Assembly (NCBI GenBank): GCA_045534225.1
Contig: JAZSJJ010000011.1
Coordinates: 1 to 64,000 of the forward strand
Source of the DNA: UMGS1649 sp045534225
GTDB lineage: Bacteria > Bacillota > Clostridia > TANB77 > CAG-465
Direction: 5' to 3'
Length of the DNA: 64,000 nt
The notes under the pieces are model-generated. The model was not told the origin of the DNA and ran no database searches. It was given only the letters and a program-made list of their open reading frames with translations. The translations under genes and the position numbers were made by a program. Shown here one piece after another: positions 24,477 through 32,655 of this stretch (its first letter is position 1; every line of letters starts with the position of its first letter).

Positions 24477-25001
24477 TTATATAAGTTCAATTATAGCCAT
24501 TTCAGCAGCGTCGCCTTTTCTTGCAACAAGTTTAGTTATTCTAGTGTACCCGCCTTTACCTGCTTCATATTTAGGTGCTATTTCGTCAAATAATTTATCT
24601 GTTAAGTCGATTGTATTACCTTTAGCATCGTGAATTTTGTTTACAAGCTTAAACATTTTTCTTCTAGCTGCTAATTTAGAAGGTTTATCTACTTTAACTG
24701 TTTCTTTAACTATTTCTCTTTCTACTACTTGGTATTTCTTACCGTTCTTAGAAGTCTTTTCAATTTTTACTTTTTTTCCGTTCTTATCTAATTTAGCTCT
24801 TGAAACAGTTTTTTCTTTGTTTTCGAAATTTGCTGCTTCTTTAATTGCAAGACTAATTATGCTATCTGCTAATGGTTTAACTTCCTTAGCTTTAGCAAGA
24901 GTAGTCTCAACTTTACCATTTTGGATAAGTTGTGTAACTAGCCCTTTTAATAGTGCGTCCCTAGCTCCTTTTGTTCTTGATAGTCTATTTGTTCCTGGCA
25001 T
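24477..25001 (-). CDS. rplQ: 50S ribosomal protein L17 with a central insertion
   Basis: L17 lies near the exit tunnel of the large subunit. The N-terminal LSRTKGARDALLKGLVTQLI and the C-terminal GGYTRITKLVARKGDAAEMA are unmistakable. At 174 residues it is about 50 longer than the usual 115-125. The extra residues form a Lys/Glu-rich segment (about 57-105) between the two halves, where typical L17 has a short loop. It is the last gene of the alpha operon, in its usual place after rpoA. Confidence 0.97.
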   Translation of the reverse strand: MPGTNRLSRTKGARDALLKGLVTQLIQNGKVETTLAKAKEVKPLADSIISLAIKEAANFENKEKTVSRAKLDKNGKKVKIEKTSKNGKKYQVVEREIVKETVKVDKPSKLAARRKMFKLVNKIHDAKGNTIDLTDKLFDEIAPKYEAGKGGYTRITKLVARKGDAAEMAIIELI

Positions 25002-25020
25002 TTTTAATTCCTCCTACTTA

Positions 25021-25971
25021 TTATTCTTCAGGTTTCTTGAAAGATAATCCAAGAGAAGCAACTTTTGCTATTACTTCGTCTAATGATTTCTTACCAAGAT
25101 TTCTTACCTTCATCATATCATGTTCTGTTCTAGATACGATATCTGCAACAGTGTGTATTCCTGCTCTCTTTAAGCAGTTATATGATCTTACAGAAAACTC
25201 TAATTCTTCGATTGGAGTTTCTAATGTTCTATCTTTTTCAGATAGTTGTTTTTGTGACATTATTGACATATTTTTAGCTATATCTGATAAGTCTATGAAC
25301 ATTTCTAAGTGTTCGTTTAATATTCTAGCTGCCATAGATAATGCTTCATATGGTTCAATAACTCCGTTAGTCCATATTTCAAGTGTTAACTTGTCATAGT
25401 CTATTTCTTGTCCAACTCTTGTTTTTTCAACAATAAAGTTAGCTTTTCTTACTGGAGTAAATATAGAGTCGATTGGTAGTGTATTTATTGCTCCACCTGC
25501 TTCATCTCTATTTTTATCTCCTGGTATATATCCTCTACCTTTTGTAGCTGTCATTTCAGCTTCTAGTACTCCACCTTCATCAAGGTAAGCAATGTGTAAA
25601 TCTGGGTTTACAACTTCAATTGTTCCATCAGTTATTATATCTGCTGCAGTAACTTCACAAGGACCTACTTTAGAGATTTTTAATGATTTAACATCTGTAT
25701 CATGAGATTTTAAGCAAACTTCTTTTAAGTTAAGAATAATGTTTGTAACATCTTCAGATACTCCTGGTATTGTTGAAAACTCATGTGCTACTTTATCTAT
25801 TTTTAAAGTATTAATTGCATATCCTGGTAAAGAAGAAAGTAATATTCTTCTTAGTGAGTTTCCTAGAGTGATTCCAAATCCTCTTTCTAGTGGTTCTACA
25901 ACGAACTTTGCATAATATGTGTCTACATCTACTTCAACACATTCAATTTCTGGTCTTTTCATTTCTAACAT
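25021..25971 (-). CDS. rpoA: RNA polymerase alpha subunit
   Basis: A 316-residue alpha subunit that nucleates RNA polymerase assembly and contacts UP elements and activators. The N-terminal dimerisation domain includes PLERGFGITLGNSLRRILLS, and the C-terminal domain includes NCLKRAGIHTVADI and VRNLGKKSLDEV. The ATG at 25971 has AGGAGG eight bases before it; the frame extends upstream without such a site. It lies between rpsD and rplQ, the standard alpha operon order. Confidence 0.98.
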   Translation of the reverse strand: MLEMKRPEIECVEVDVDTYYAKFVVEPLERGFGITLGNSLRRILLSSLPGYAINTLKIDKVAHEFSTIPGVSEDVTNIILNLKEVCLKSHDTDVKSLKISKVGPCEVTAADIITDGTIEVVNPDLHIAYLDEGGVLEAEMTATKGRGYIPGDKNRDEAGGAINTLPIDSIFTPVRKANFIVEKTRVGQEIDYDKLTLEIWTNGVIEPYEALSMAARILNEHLEMFIDLSDIAKNMSIMSQKQLSEKDRTLETPIEELEFSVRSYNCLKRAGIHTVADIVSRTEHDMMKVRNLGKKSLDEVIAKVASLGLSFKKPEE

Positions 25972-26050
25972 AATAATTCCTCCTATCTGTACGCTCTGAT
26001 TACACGTACACATAAATTTGTTAGTTAATTTTTACCTTAGTGTCTATTTA

Positions 26051-26680
26051 CTAGTTCTTAGAGTATAACTCAATAATTAAGTTTTCAGCTACTTCTAGAT
26101 CTACATCTGCTCTAGCTGGTATTCTTATAACTTTAGCAGTTAATTTTTCTTTGTCTACTTCTAACCAAGCTGGTACGTTTTTAGCTTTGATATTTTCGAT
26201 CATTGCTTTAACTGTATTGTTATCTTTCTTTTCATCTCTTATAGCTACAACATCACCAACTCTTAATTGGTAAGATGGTATATTTACTTTTTTACCATTA
26301 ACTGTAACCATTTCATATCCTACTAATTGACGGCTTTCTCTTCTTGAAGAACCTAATCCTAATCTGTAGCATACGTTATCTAATCTTGTTTCTAATAATC
26401 CAAATAGGATGTCAGAAGTAACTCCTTCTCTTCTAAATGCTTCTTCGTAATATTTAACGAATTGAGCTTCAGAAACTCCGTAATAAACTTTAGTTTTTTG
26501 TTTTGCACGAAGTTGTAAACCATATTCAGATAATTTAGCTTTGTTTTTTCCGTGTTGTCCTGGTGCATATGCTCTTCTTTCTATAGCACATTTACCTGTG
26601 TTACATCTTTCACCTTTTAAGAACAATTTTTGTCCTTCGCGTCTGCACTTTTTACAACTTGCTCCTGTATATCTTGCCAT
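26051..26680 (-). CDS. rpsD: 30S ribosomal protein S4
   Basis: A 209-residue primary 16S rRNA binding protein. It has the S4 RNA-binding domain (LDNVCYRLGLGSSRRESRQLV) and, near the N-terminus, four cysteines (CKKC and later C-x5-C) that form the zinc site of the C-plus type S4. Length is normal. Its gap of 15 bases after rpsK supports co-transcription. In many bacteria S4 represses this operon; I cannot point to the target site here. Confidence 0.98.
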   Translation of the reverse strand: MARYTGASCKKCRREGQKLFLKGERCNTGKCAIERRAYAPGQHGKNKAKLSEYGLQLRAKQKTKVYYGVSEAQFVKYYEEAFRREGVTSDILFGLLETRLDNVCYRLGLGSSRRESRQLVGYEMVTVNGKKVNIPSYQLRVGDVVAIRDEKKDNNTVKAMIENIKAKNVPAWLEVDKEKLTAKVIRIPARADVDLEVAENLIIELYSKN

Positions 26681-26695
26681 TAGTCTTCACCCCCA

Positions 26696-27088
26696 CTAAA
26701 CTCTTCTTCTCTTAGGTGGTCTGCATCCATTGTGTGGTATTGGAGTTACGTCTCTAATTGTATCGATTTCCAAACCTGCTGTTTGAAGTGCACGAATTGC
26801 TGCTTCACGTCCAGCTCCAGGCCCCTTTATATTTACTTGTACAGTTCTTAAACCGTGTTCTTTAGCTGCAGTTGCTGCAACTGTTGCTGCTTCACTAGCT
26901 GCGAATGGAGTATTCTTTCTTGAACCTTTGAATCCAAGAGAACCTGCACTTGACCAAGATAATAAGTTACCTTGTTCATCAGTCATGCTAACGATTGTGT
27001 TGTTAAATGATGAATGAATGTGTGCTACACCACTTGCTACGTTCTTTTTAACTTTTCTTTTAGTTGTTTTCTTTTTTGCTGGTGCCAT
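26696..27088 (-). CDS. rpsK: 30S ribosomal protein S11
   Basis: A 130-residue protein of the small-subunit platform. The conserved GVAHIHSSFNNTIVSMTD, GPGAGREAAIRAL and the C-terminal VTPIPHNGCRPPKRRRV identify it. A Lys-rich N-terminal tail is typical. It starts 2 bases after rpsM in the usual alpha operon order. Confidence 0.98.
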   Translation of the reverse strand: MAPAKKKTTKRKVKKNVASGVAHIHSSFNNTIVSMTDEQGNLLSWSSAGSLGFKGSRKNTPFAASEAATVAATAAKEHGLRTVQVNIKGPGAGREAAIRALQTAGLEIDTIRDVTPIPHNGCRPPKRRRV

Positions 27089-27090
27089 GA

Positions 27091-27462
27091 TTATACTCCT
27101 TTCTTGTTAGCCACTACTTTTCTAGGGCCTTTTCTAGTTCTTGCATTTGTTTTTGTTCTTTGTCCTCTTACTGGAAGTTTTCTTTTATGTCTGATTCCTC
27201 TAAAGCATCCTATTTCCATAAGTCTCTTGATATTTAAAGAAACATCTCTCTTAAGATCGCCTTCAACAACGTAATCTCTTTCGATTATTTCTCTTACTTT
27301 AGCTTCTTCATCTTCTGTTAAGTCTTTGATTCTTTTAGAAGAATCAATTCCTGCTTCAGCTATTATTTTCTTAGCTGATGTTCTACCTATACCGTAGATT
27401 GCTGTTAAACCAATTTCTACTACTTTATTTTTAGGTAAATCTACTCCTGCTATACGTGCCAT
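27091..27462 (-). CDS. rpsM: 30S ribosomal protein S13
   Basis: A 123-residue head protein contacting the P-site tRNA and the large subunit bridge. ARIAGVDLPKNKVVEIGLT, a helix-hairpin region GIGRTSAKKII and the basic C-terminal RGQRTKTNARTRKGPR are diagnostic. Gene order and length are normal. Confidence 0.98.
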   Translation of the reverse strand: MARIAGVDLPKNKVVEIGLTAIYGIGRTSAKKIIAEAGIDSSKRIKDLTEDEEAKVREIIERDYVVEGDLKRDVSLNIKRLMEIGCFRGIRHKRKLPVRGQRTKTNARTRKGPRKVVANKKGV

Positions 27463-27474
27463 TTAAGCTTCCTC

Positions 27475-27588
27475 CTAACCTTGTCTTTGTTTGTGTTTAG
27501 GGTTTTCGCATATAACTCTAACCACACCATTTCTTCTTATTATTTTGCACTTTTCGCAAATTTTCTTTACAGATGGTCTTACTTTCAT
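27475..27588 (-). CDS. rpmJ: 50S ribosomal protein L36
   Basis: A 37-codon gene. The product begins MKVRPSVKKICEKC and ends NPKHKQRQG, with the zinc ligands Cys-Cys-Cys-His (CEKC, later CENPKH), so it is the zinc-binding form. It sits between infA and rpsM as in most Firmicutes, preceded by AAGGAGG. It is too short for many automatic gene callers. Confidence 0.97.
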   Translation of the reverse strand: MKVRPSVKKICEKCKIIRRNGVVRVICENPKHKQRQG

Positions 27589-27702
27589 TTTGTATTTCCT
27601 CCTTAAACCTGTATCTGTTTTATATATATAACAAATATTAAATATATGAGAGGTACACTCTTCTCATACAGCCGCTCTAATATTTGATTATACCAATATA
27701 AA

Positions 27703-27921
27703 TTATTTATCTCTCCATGTGATTCTTCCTTTTGAAAGATCATATGTAGATAACTCAAGTTTTACTTTGTCTCCAGGTAAAATCTTTATATAATGCATTC
27801 TAAGTTTTCCAGATATGTGAGCTGTAACTACATGTCCGTTTTCTAATTCAACTTTAAACATTGCATTAGGCATTGATTCTACTACTGTTCCTTCAACTTC
27901 TATAACGTCATCTTTTGCCAT
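27703..27921 (-). CDS. infA: Translation initiation factor IF-1
   Basis: A 72-residue OB-fold factor that occupies the A site during initiation. DVIEVEGTVVESMPNAMFKV, GHVVTAHISGKLRM and KGRITWRDK match the family end to end. It is the first gene of the alpha operon here, with its own promoter about 80 bases upstream, and is separated from map by three accessory genes. Confidence 0.98.
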   Translation of the reverse strand: MAKDDVIEVEGTVVESMPNAMFKVELENGHVVTAHISGKLRMHYIKILPGDKVKLELSTYDLSKGRITWRDK

Positions 27922-27996
27922 AAATTCCTCCTATACACATAGATAGATGCTAAGTTTTGTAAAAAGCGCATAAATCGCCCATAACTTAACGGTTAA

Positions 27997-28025
27997 ATTA
28001 TAACTCTTTTTATGCTAAAAGTCAA
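27997..28025 (-). promoter_or_regulatory. Promoter of infA and the alpha operon
   Basis: TTGACT-17-TATAAT on the minus strand with a leader of about 70 bases before infA. It shows that the alpha genes can be transcribed independently of the spc genes. Confidence 0.8.
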
Positions 28026-28076
28026 CGATTTTAATACATTTTTATGTGAATTTTAACATGTTTTTTTACTAAAAAA

Positions 28077-28105
28077 TATATAGATGCAAAATATGCATCT
28101 ATATA
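28077..28105 (-). terminator. Terminator of the Big-domain pilin-like gene
   Basis: A perfect 12-bp stem (TATATAGATGCA) with a 5-base loop, followed by TTTTTTAG on the minus strand. Confidence 0.85.
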
Positions 28106-28140
28106 TTCTTACATTTGTATTAAATTTTAATCATTGTAGA

Positions 28141-29295
28141 TCAGGCATATCCTCCGGGTGCGCTTGAAGATGTTGTATATGTACCATACGCCGTTCCTGA
28201 TGTAATTGTTGCCGTACTAGATACAGCTGTACTTCCACTTGATGTTGTTGTTACGTATTTACTTCCTATATATACCTTACTTGAAGATACGTATGCACTA
28301 GCCGTATTGTATGAGCTATTTACCCATTCTGTCCATGTTGAACCACTTCTTGTATAGTATGTTGTACTTGCTATAGTAAATTTAATTACTGTATATGTTT
28401 TTCCGCTACTTGCTGTCGCGCTTGTATATCCTGTTCCTGCTGGTTTTACTGTTATTGTATATGAACCATTAGTTAATCCTAATGTAGATAAGTCTACCGT
28501 TGTAGTTGTTACTGTCTTCTTTAGTGTTCCACTTGCATATATTGCATATTGCGTTACTCCGCTTGGCACATTAGATATTGTTAGTGTATTTGCACTTAAA
28601 GATATTGTTAATGTTTTTGTTGTTACTGTTACTGTACATGTTGCTGTCGCTGTTCCTGCTGTTGCTGTTATTGTTGTTGTTCCACTGCCTTTTAATGTTA
28701 ATGTTGCTCCTGTGTTTGTTCCACTTACTGTCGCTACACTTGTATTAGATGACGTCCATACTACATTATCTGTAAAGTTTGTTGTTGTAGCTGTTAAAGT
28801 TACTGTCTTTGTTCCTCCTGTTGCTAATTCTTCAGACATTGTAGTTTTACTTAATGTTATTGTTGGTTCTGGCTCAGGCTCGGGTTCTGGCTCAGGTGTT
28901 TGATTATTATTACTTGGCGGTGTATATCCTTCTACTGCAATTTTTAAATCATCTGTTCCATTTTGTGATAACTTTACCTCAAATCCAGTTTTAGTTGTTA
29001 CTGTTACACTTCCATCTGTGTTTGATGTTTGCCCCTCTTCTATTATTCCTTTATTTCTTAGTTCTGTTATATACTCACTTACTGTTATTGTTCCTAAATT
29101 ATCCGTAAGTACTCCATTCTTTATTACTTGTAACCTTGTATATTCTTCAGCATAATTTTGTTTTGATGTTGTATTCTTTGCACGTCCTATTATTCCACTA
29201 TCTTCTAGAGCTATTATTGCAGTCGCTGCAAGTATTGCCATTACAAGTATTGTTATACTTAATACTATTAAGCTTACACCCTTTTTCATTTTCAT
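28141..29295 (-). CDS. Pilin-like protein with Big2-type domain
   Basis: A protein of about 384 residues. The N-terminus MKMKKGVSLIVLSIT plus a hydrophobic helix is a type III (pseudopilin-like) signal, but the usual Phe+1 and Glu+5 are Val and Val. After a conserved helical neck comes a linker PEPEPEPEPEP, a Big2-like immunoglobulin fold (VVWTSSNTSVATVS, then TTTITATAGTATATCTVTV), and a Ser/Thr/Tyr-rich tail. It is probably a surface or minor pilin that binds an extracellular ligand. The start follows GAGGTGG. It lies between the 91-residue gene and infA, with no functional tie to translation. Confidence 0.75.
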   Translation of the reverse strand: MKMKKGVSLIVLSITILVMAILAATAIIALEDSGIIGRAKNTTSKQNYAEEYTRLQVIKNGVLTDNLGTITVSEYITELRNKGIIEEGQTSNTDGSVTVTTKTGFEVKLSQNGTDDLKIAVEGYTPPSNNNQTPEPEPEPEPEPTITLSKTTMSEELATGGTKTVTLTATTTNFTDNVVWTSSNTSVATVSGTNTGATLTLKGSGTTTITATAGTATATCTVTVTTKTLTISLSANTLTISNVPSGVTQYAIYASGTLKKTVTTTTVDLSTLGLTNGSYTITVKPAGTGYTSATASSGKTYTVIKFTIASTTYYTRSGSTWTEWVNSSYNTASAYVSSSKVYIGSKYVTTTSSGSTAVSSTATITSGTAYGTYTTSSSAPGGYA

Positions 29296-29373
29296 AGTTT
29301 TCCACCTCATATATGTTTCTATATTATTATATATTATATATTATTGCAATATGTTTTTAATAATATATAGAAA

Positions 29374-29401
29374 AAGAGCCGTGTTTTTATACACAGCTCT
29401 T
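29374..29401 (-). terminator. Terminator of the 91-residue gene
   Basis: AAGAGC-GTGT pairs with ACAC-GCTCTT around one mismatch, followed by TTTTTCTA on the minus strand. Confidence 0.8.
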
Positions 29402-29412
29402 GTAATAGATAT

Positions 29413-29688
29413 TTAATTGTGATGGTTATCCTTAATGAAATAATATTCACTGTTAGGATAACGGATTTCATTCTCTTCGCCAAACTTCTTGCAATTTGCA
29501 ATTCTGCTTTCGAAGAACGGGATAGGTTCACACCAATCACGATTGGTCTTTGCATCGACAAAAATTGTATCATCCTTTTCTGCCATTTCTACGGCTCCCA
29601 TATCGACAACATACTTGTGTTGTCCGGACTCATTGATGTACAATTCTCCGATTCTAAAGTTCTTAAACCACACGTCATATTTGATCAT
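29413..29688 (-). CDS. 91-residue protein resembling a HipA N-terminal segment
   Basis: A small soluble protein. Its start (YDVWFKNFRIGELYINESG) resembles the N-terminal beta-rich subdomain of HipA-type kinases, in which a short strand-turn-strand with Gly-Glu-Leu occurs. The rest (about residues 40-91) is not recognised. It lies directly downstream of the HipA-like kinase gene, yet has its own promoter that overlaps the end of that gene and its own terminator. It might be a split N-domain or partner of the kinase; the resemblance is weak and needs profile comparison. GGAG lies 10 bases before the start. Confidence 0.6.
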   Translation of the reverse strand: MIKYDVWFKNFRIGELYINESGQHKYVVDMGAVEMAEKDDTIFVDAKTNRDWCEPIPFFESRIANCKKFGEENEIRYPNSEYYFIKDNHHN

Positions 29689-29743
29689 TGCTTGTTTTCT
29701 CCTTTCACAAGTTGTGATTAGATATCTTTTTACATGCTATAAT

Positions 29744-29772
29744 AGTATAACACACTTTTTGTTTTATGTCAA
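29744..29772 (-). promoter_or_regulatory. Promoter of the 91-residue gene
   Basis: TTGACA-17-TATACT on the minus strand, beginning 4 bases after the stop of the HipA-like gene. Confidence 0.75.
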
Positions 29773-29775
29773 CTA

Positions 29776-30885
29776 TTATCTTATAGTATCATCATCACTT
29801 CTTTTTCTTCCTTGTATAAATTCATCTCTACTGTTTTCTCTTCTATGTTCCATTGCCATTTTTCTATCTTCAAAACAAGCTATTGCCATTGCGCGAACAT
29901 GCTCTGGTAATCTTGTTCCTATTTTCGCTTCAACCTCTCCTATTGCTTTAGATATGTTCATTTTACTTAGAGTTGTCTCAAAATATTCTGCAGCTCTTTC
30001 GTCCTCACAAAGAAAATCGAAAGTTTTCTTCCACATTTCTTCACTTAATGAACCATACTCTTTACGATCATTCTTTTTAACCCCTCCATAAAGTTGTGCA
30101 AAAAAGCTTGCCATAGCAGGTGATGCATCACTTGGTAATCCTGGAATAGCATCATCTTCATTTTCTGGTATTATTGAAATTCTAGATTCTTGCATTGCAG
30201 TAAGTGTAGCTGTTTTTCCCCAGTCTTTTGCTACTATGAGCATCTTGTCTGGTTCATTGCCAAGAACAAGTGCAGCCTCTGTATCATACATTGGAGCAAG
30301 TCTTACTGTTCTTTTACCATTCTCGTCCTTACCAAATATTAAAGATAGATTCTCTAAGTGTCTATCTGCTTCCATTATTGTTAAGTCAAATAAAAGTTGT
30401 TTTCTAAGACTTAACATACAACTATCTATTTCGTTATCATCAAAACCTTCTGCTTGAAGTTTTTCGTCTAGGTTATCAAAAACATGGTAAATGTCTATTG
30501 TATCTGGGCAAGTTTCACTATCTGGGCCGTTTCCTATAAGTTCATAGATAGATGTTAATTCTTCACCTGGTTTACACATATTTTTCGTAATAAGACCAGT
30601 TTCACCTTTGTATCTAACCATATCGTATTCTGCTGTTTCTATTCCTGCTTGTCTCGCTAACGCGCAAGAAATAAGTTCGGAATATTCTGAATTTGGTTGA
30701 CCGTCAGCATCTGTTTTTACAAGTACGCTTCCACCTTCTATTTCAATCCAATCTTTTTCTCTGTTTACATTACCTCTGACTTCACGTTTTGTTGTTATTT
30801 CATTTTCTGCCACTACTCTATCAAAATCTATGTATCCATCAGGTTCTCTATATTCGCCTAATTCTTCAAATGTTTTGTTTATCAT
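29776..30885 (-). CDS. HipA-like serine/threonine kinase
   Basis: A 369-residue protein with the phosphatidylinositol-kinase-like motifs of HipA. It has a glycine-loop region with lysine (GSVLVKTD), a helix with Glu (SELISCALAR), the catalytic loop EADRHLENLSLIF (Asp-Arg-His-x-x-Asn) and the metal-binding APMYDTEAAL. The standard N-terminal HipA subdomain is shortened. HipA phosphorylates translation factors such as glutamyl-tRNA synthetase and normally pairs with a HipB antitoxin; no HipB helix-turn-helix gene is adjacent. The C-terminal 60 residues are basic and helical. It may be a solitary kinase rather than a toxin. Confidence 0.8.
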   Translation of the reverse strand: MINKTFEELGEYREPDGYIDFDRVVAENEITTKREVRGNVNREKDWIEIEGGSVLVKTDADGQPNSEYSELISCALARQAGIETAEYDMVRYKGETGLITKNMCKPGEELTSIYELIGNGPDSETCPDTIDIYHVFDNLDEKLQAEGFDDNEIDSCMLSLRKQLLFDLTIMEADRHLENLSLIFGKDENGKRTVRLAPMYDTEAALVLGNEPDKMLIVAKDWGKTATLTAMQESRISIIPENEDDAIPGLPSDASPAMASFFAQLYGGVKKNDRKEYGSLSEEMWKKTFDFLCEDERAAEYFETTLSKMNISKAIGEVEAKIGTRLPEHVRAMAIACFEDRKMAMEHRRENSRDEFIQGRKRSDDDTIR

Positions 30886-30902
30886 ATTAGCCTCCTAAGG
30901 TC

Positions 30903-30932
30903 ATTATAGCATTTATTAATAAAAAAAAGCAA
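30903..30932 (-). promoter_or_regulatory. Possible promoter of the HipA-like gene
   Basis: TTGCTT-18-TATAAT on the minus strand, with its -35 in the tail of the map terminator. The -10 is good, the -35 weak. Confidence 0.45.
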
Positions 30933-30951
30933 GATAGTTTTTACTATCTTG
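30930..30951 (-). terminator. Terminator after map
   Basis: A 9-bp stem (CAAGATAGT) with a TTTT loop, followed by CTTTTTTTTA on the minus strand. Confidence 0.85.
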
Positions 30952-30959
30952 ACTTTCTT

Positions 30960-31725
30960 TTACAATGTTAGGATTTCTGGTCCTTCTTCTGTTATTACAA
31001 TAGTGTTTTCGTAATATGCTGAAAGCTTTTTGTCTTTAGTAGTTACAACCCATTTATCTTTTCCTACAACTACTTCTGGTAATCCTGCAACAACCATCGG
31101 TTCAATTGCAAGTGCCATACCTACTTGTAGCCTTTCGCCTCTACCCTTTTTACCTATATTAGGTACTCCAGGATCTTCATGCATTTCTCTACCAATTCCA
31201 TGGCCTTGGTATTCTCTTAGAAGATTAAATCCTGCACCTTCAACTACTGTTTGAATTGCATTAGATATATCTCCTATTCTATTACCTGCCACTGCTTGGT
31301 CTACCCCTGCAAAAAAGGCTTGTTCTGTAACTTGTATTAGTTTCTTAGCAAGAGGTGAACCTTCACCAACTATAAACGTTCTTCCTGCGTCAGCATGGAA
31401 TCCGTCCTTTATATACTCCTACGTCTACACTAACTACATCACCTTTTTTAAGAGGTCTTGAGTCTGGTATTCCGTGGATTATATCTTCGTTTACACTAAT
31501 ACATGTTGCATGGGTGTATGTCTTACCACCTGGATAAGGACATTCTACTCCTCTAAACGATGGAACCGCTCCATGTTTAATCATAACACTCTCTGCTACG
31601 TAATCTAAATATGAAGTTGTTACACCTTCGCGGACATTCTTTTTAATTTCACTTAAAACTTCTTTCATAATCTCCGCTGGTACTCTCATTTGTTCAATTT
31701 CTTTTTTAGATTTTATATACACCAT
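30960..31725 (-). pseudogene. map: Methionine aminopeptidase, split by a +1 frameshift
   Basis: Type I methionine aminopeptidase removes N-terminal Met. The first segment (31390-31725) covers MVYIKSKKEIEQMR to GDVVSVDVGVYK and then runs into out-of-frame GRIPC and a stop. The second continues in another frame with DGFHADAGRTFIVGEGS and the rest of the enzyme to 30960. Both metal-binding Asp residues (DVG and HADAG) and the later His and Glu (GHGIGREMHEDPG, ALAIEPM) are intact once the frame is shifted. One extra G/C base at 31406-31407 explains it. Both halves are otherwise conserved, so a sequencing error is more likely than true loss; a programmed shift is possible. The gene follows adk, as usual. 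Confidence 0.85.
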
Positions 31726-31741
31726 TGTTTCTAACCTTCTC

Positions 31742-32398
31742 CTATTTCAAATCCCTAATTAAGTCTGCTGTTACAACTTTAGAGCTTCTTCCTATTTTGT
31801 CACCTGCTTTTTCAACTCTTAATTTACCGTCTTTAGCATAGTGATTAAGAACAACCTCTGCGTTAGCATAGTATATGTCTAATCTTTGTCTTACAGCATC
31901 TTCTTTGTCGTCATCTCTTTGTACAACAGGGCCACCACATTTATCGCAAACACCTTCTACTTTAGGTGGATTGTATTCTGTATTATATCCCTCTTTACAA
32001 GATTTGCACACTCTTCTAGTTGTTATTCTAGAAATAAGTTCGTCATAATCCACATCAAGATTTATTGCTAAATCTACTTTTCTGTCAATGCTTGCAAGCA
32101 TTTCATCAAGATCATGACATTGTTTTTCTGTTCTTGGATAACCATCTATCATTGCACCTTTTTCAAGTACATCTGGTTTAGATAATCTGTCCATCAATAT
32201 TCTGTTTGTTAGTTCGTCAGGAACAAGATTACCAGCTAATATATAAGTATTAGCTTCTTTTCCAAGTTCAGTTTCATTCTTGATGTTCTCTCTAAAGATG
32301 TCACCAGTAGAAATGTGAACAAGTCCTAATTCTTCGGCTACCTTTACGCCTACTGTTCCTTTGCCGCTACCTTGAGCTCCTAGTATTACTATTATCAT
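31742..32398 (-). CDS. adk: Adenylate kinase (zinc LID type)
   Basis: A 218-residue enzyme interconverting ATP+AMP and 2 ADP. The P-loop GAQGSGKGT is near the N-terminus, STGDIFREN and DGYPRTEKQ are AMP-site motifs, and the LID carries four cysteines (CKSC and CDKC) that bind zinc, the Gram-positive pattern. It is 16 bases before map and has its own promoter. Confidence 0.97.
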   Translation of the reverse strand: MIIVILGAQGSGKGTVGVKVAEELGLVHISTGDIFRENIKNETELGKEANTYILAGNLVPDELTNRILMDRLSKPDVLEKGAMIDGYPRTEKQCHDLDEMLASIDRKVDLAINLDVDYDELISRITTRRVCKSCKEGYNTEYNPPKVEGVCDKCGGPVVQRDDDKEDAVRQRLDIYYANAEVVLNHYAKDGKLRVEKAGDKIGRSSKVVTADLIRDLK

Positions 32399-32424
32399 AA
32401 AAATACCTCCTAAAAGTTTTATAT

Positions 32425-32453
32425 ATTATACACCAGTTACCGCCTAAAGTAAA
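32425..32453 (-). promoter_or_regulatory. Promoter of adk-map
   Basis: TTTACT-17-TATAAT on the minus strand, 27 bases before the adk start. The -35 is weak. Confidence 0.5.
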
Positions 32454-32465
32454 CCCTAAAAAGAG

Positions 32466-32494
32466 TTTAAGCGAACAAAAACTGTTCGCTTAAA
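32466..32494 (-). terminator. Second terminator-like hairpin before adk
   Basis: A perfect 12-bp stem (TTTAAGCGAACA) with a 5-base loop, followed by CTCTTTTTAGG on the minus strand. It lies between the terminator at 32617-32646 and the adk promoter, so what it terminates is unclear: possibly read-through, possibly a short RNA in 32495-32616. Confidence 0.6.
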
Positions 32495-32616
32495 GGGGAA
32501 AAATTTATCAGTATATACTATGTAAAAAGTTACTTTTATTGTACCCTCTTTACACTTATATCTTACTATACAAATTTGTAAAAATTATTATATTTTTATG
32601 GGAAGTTGTGTGAAAG

Positions 32617-32646
32617 AAAAAATGTATAGACTAGCTATACATTTTT
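32617..32646 (-). terminator. Terminator of the pilin-head/membrane-protein unit
   Basis: A 9-bp stem (AATGTATAG) with a 5-base loop, followed by TTTTCTTTC on the minus strand, right after the DUF4190-like gene. Confidence 0.8.
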
Positions 32647-32655
32647 CTTTATCTG

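Noticed and set aside
30960..31725. map as two separate functional genes
   Set aside because: Neither half has all metal ligands and the second half has no good start; a single-base shift restores one normal enzyme.
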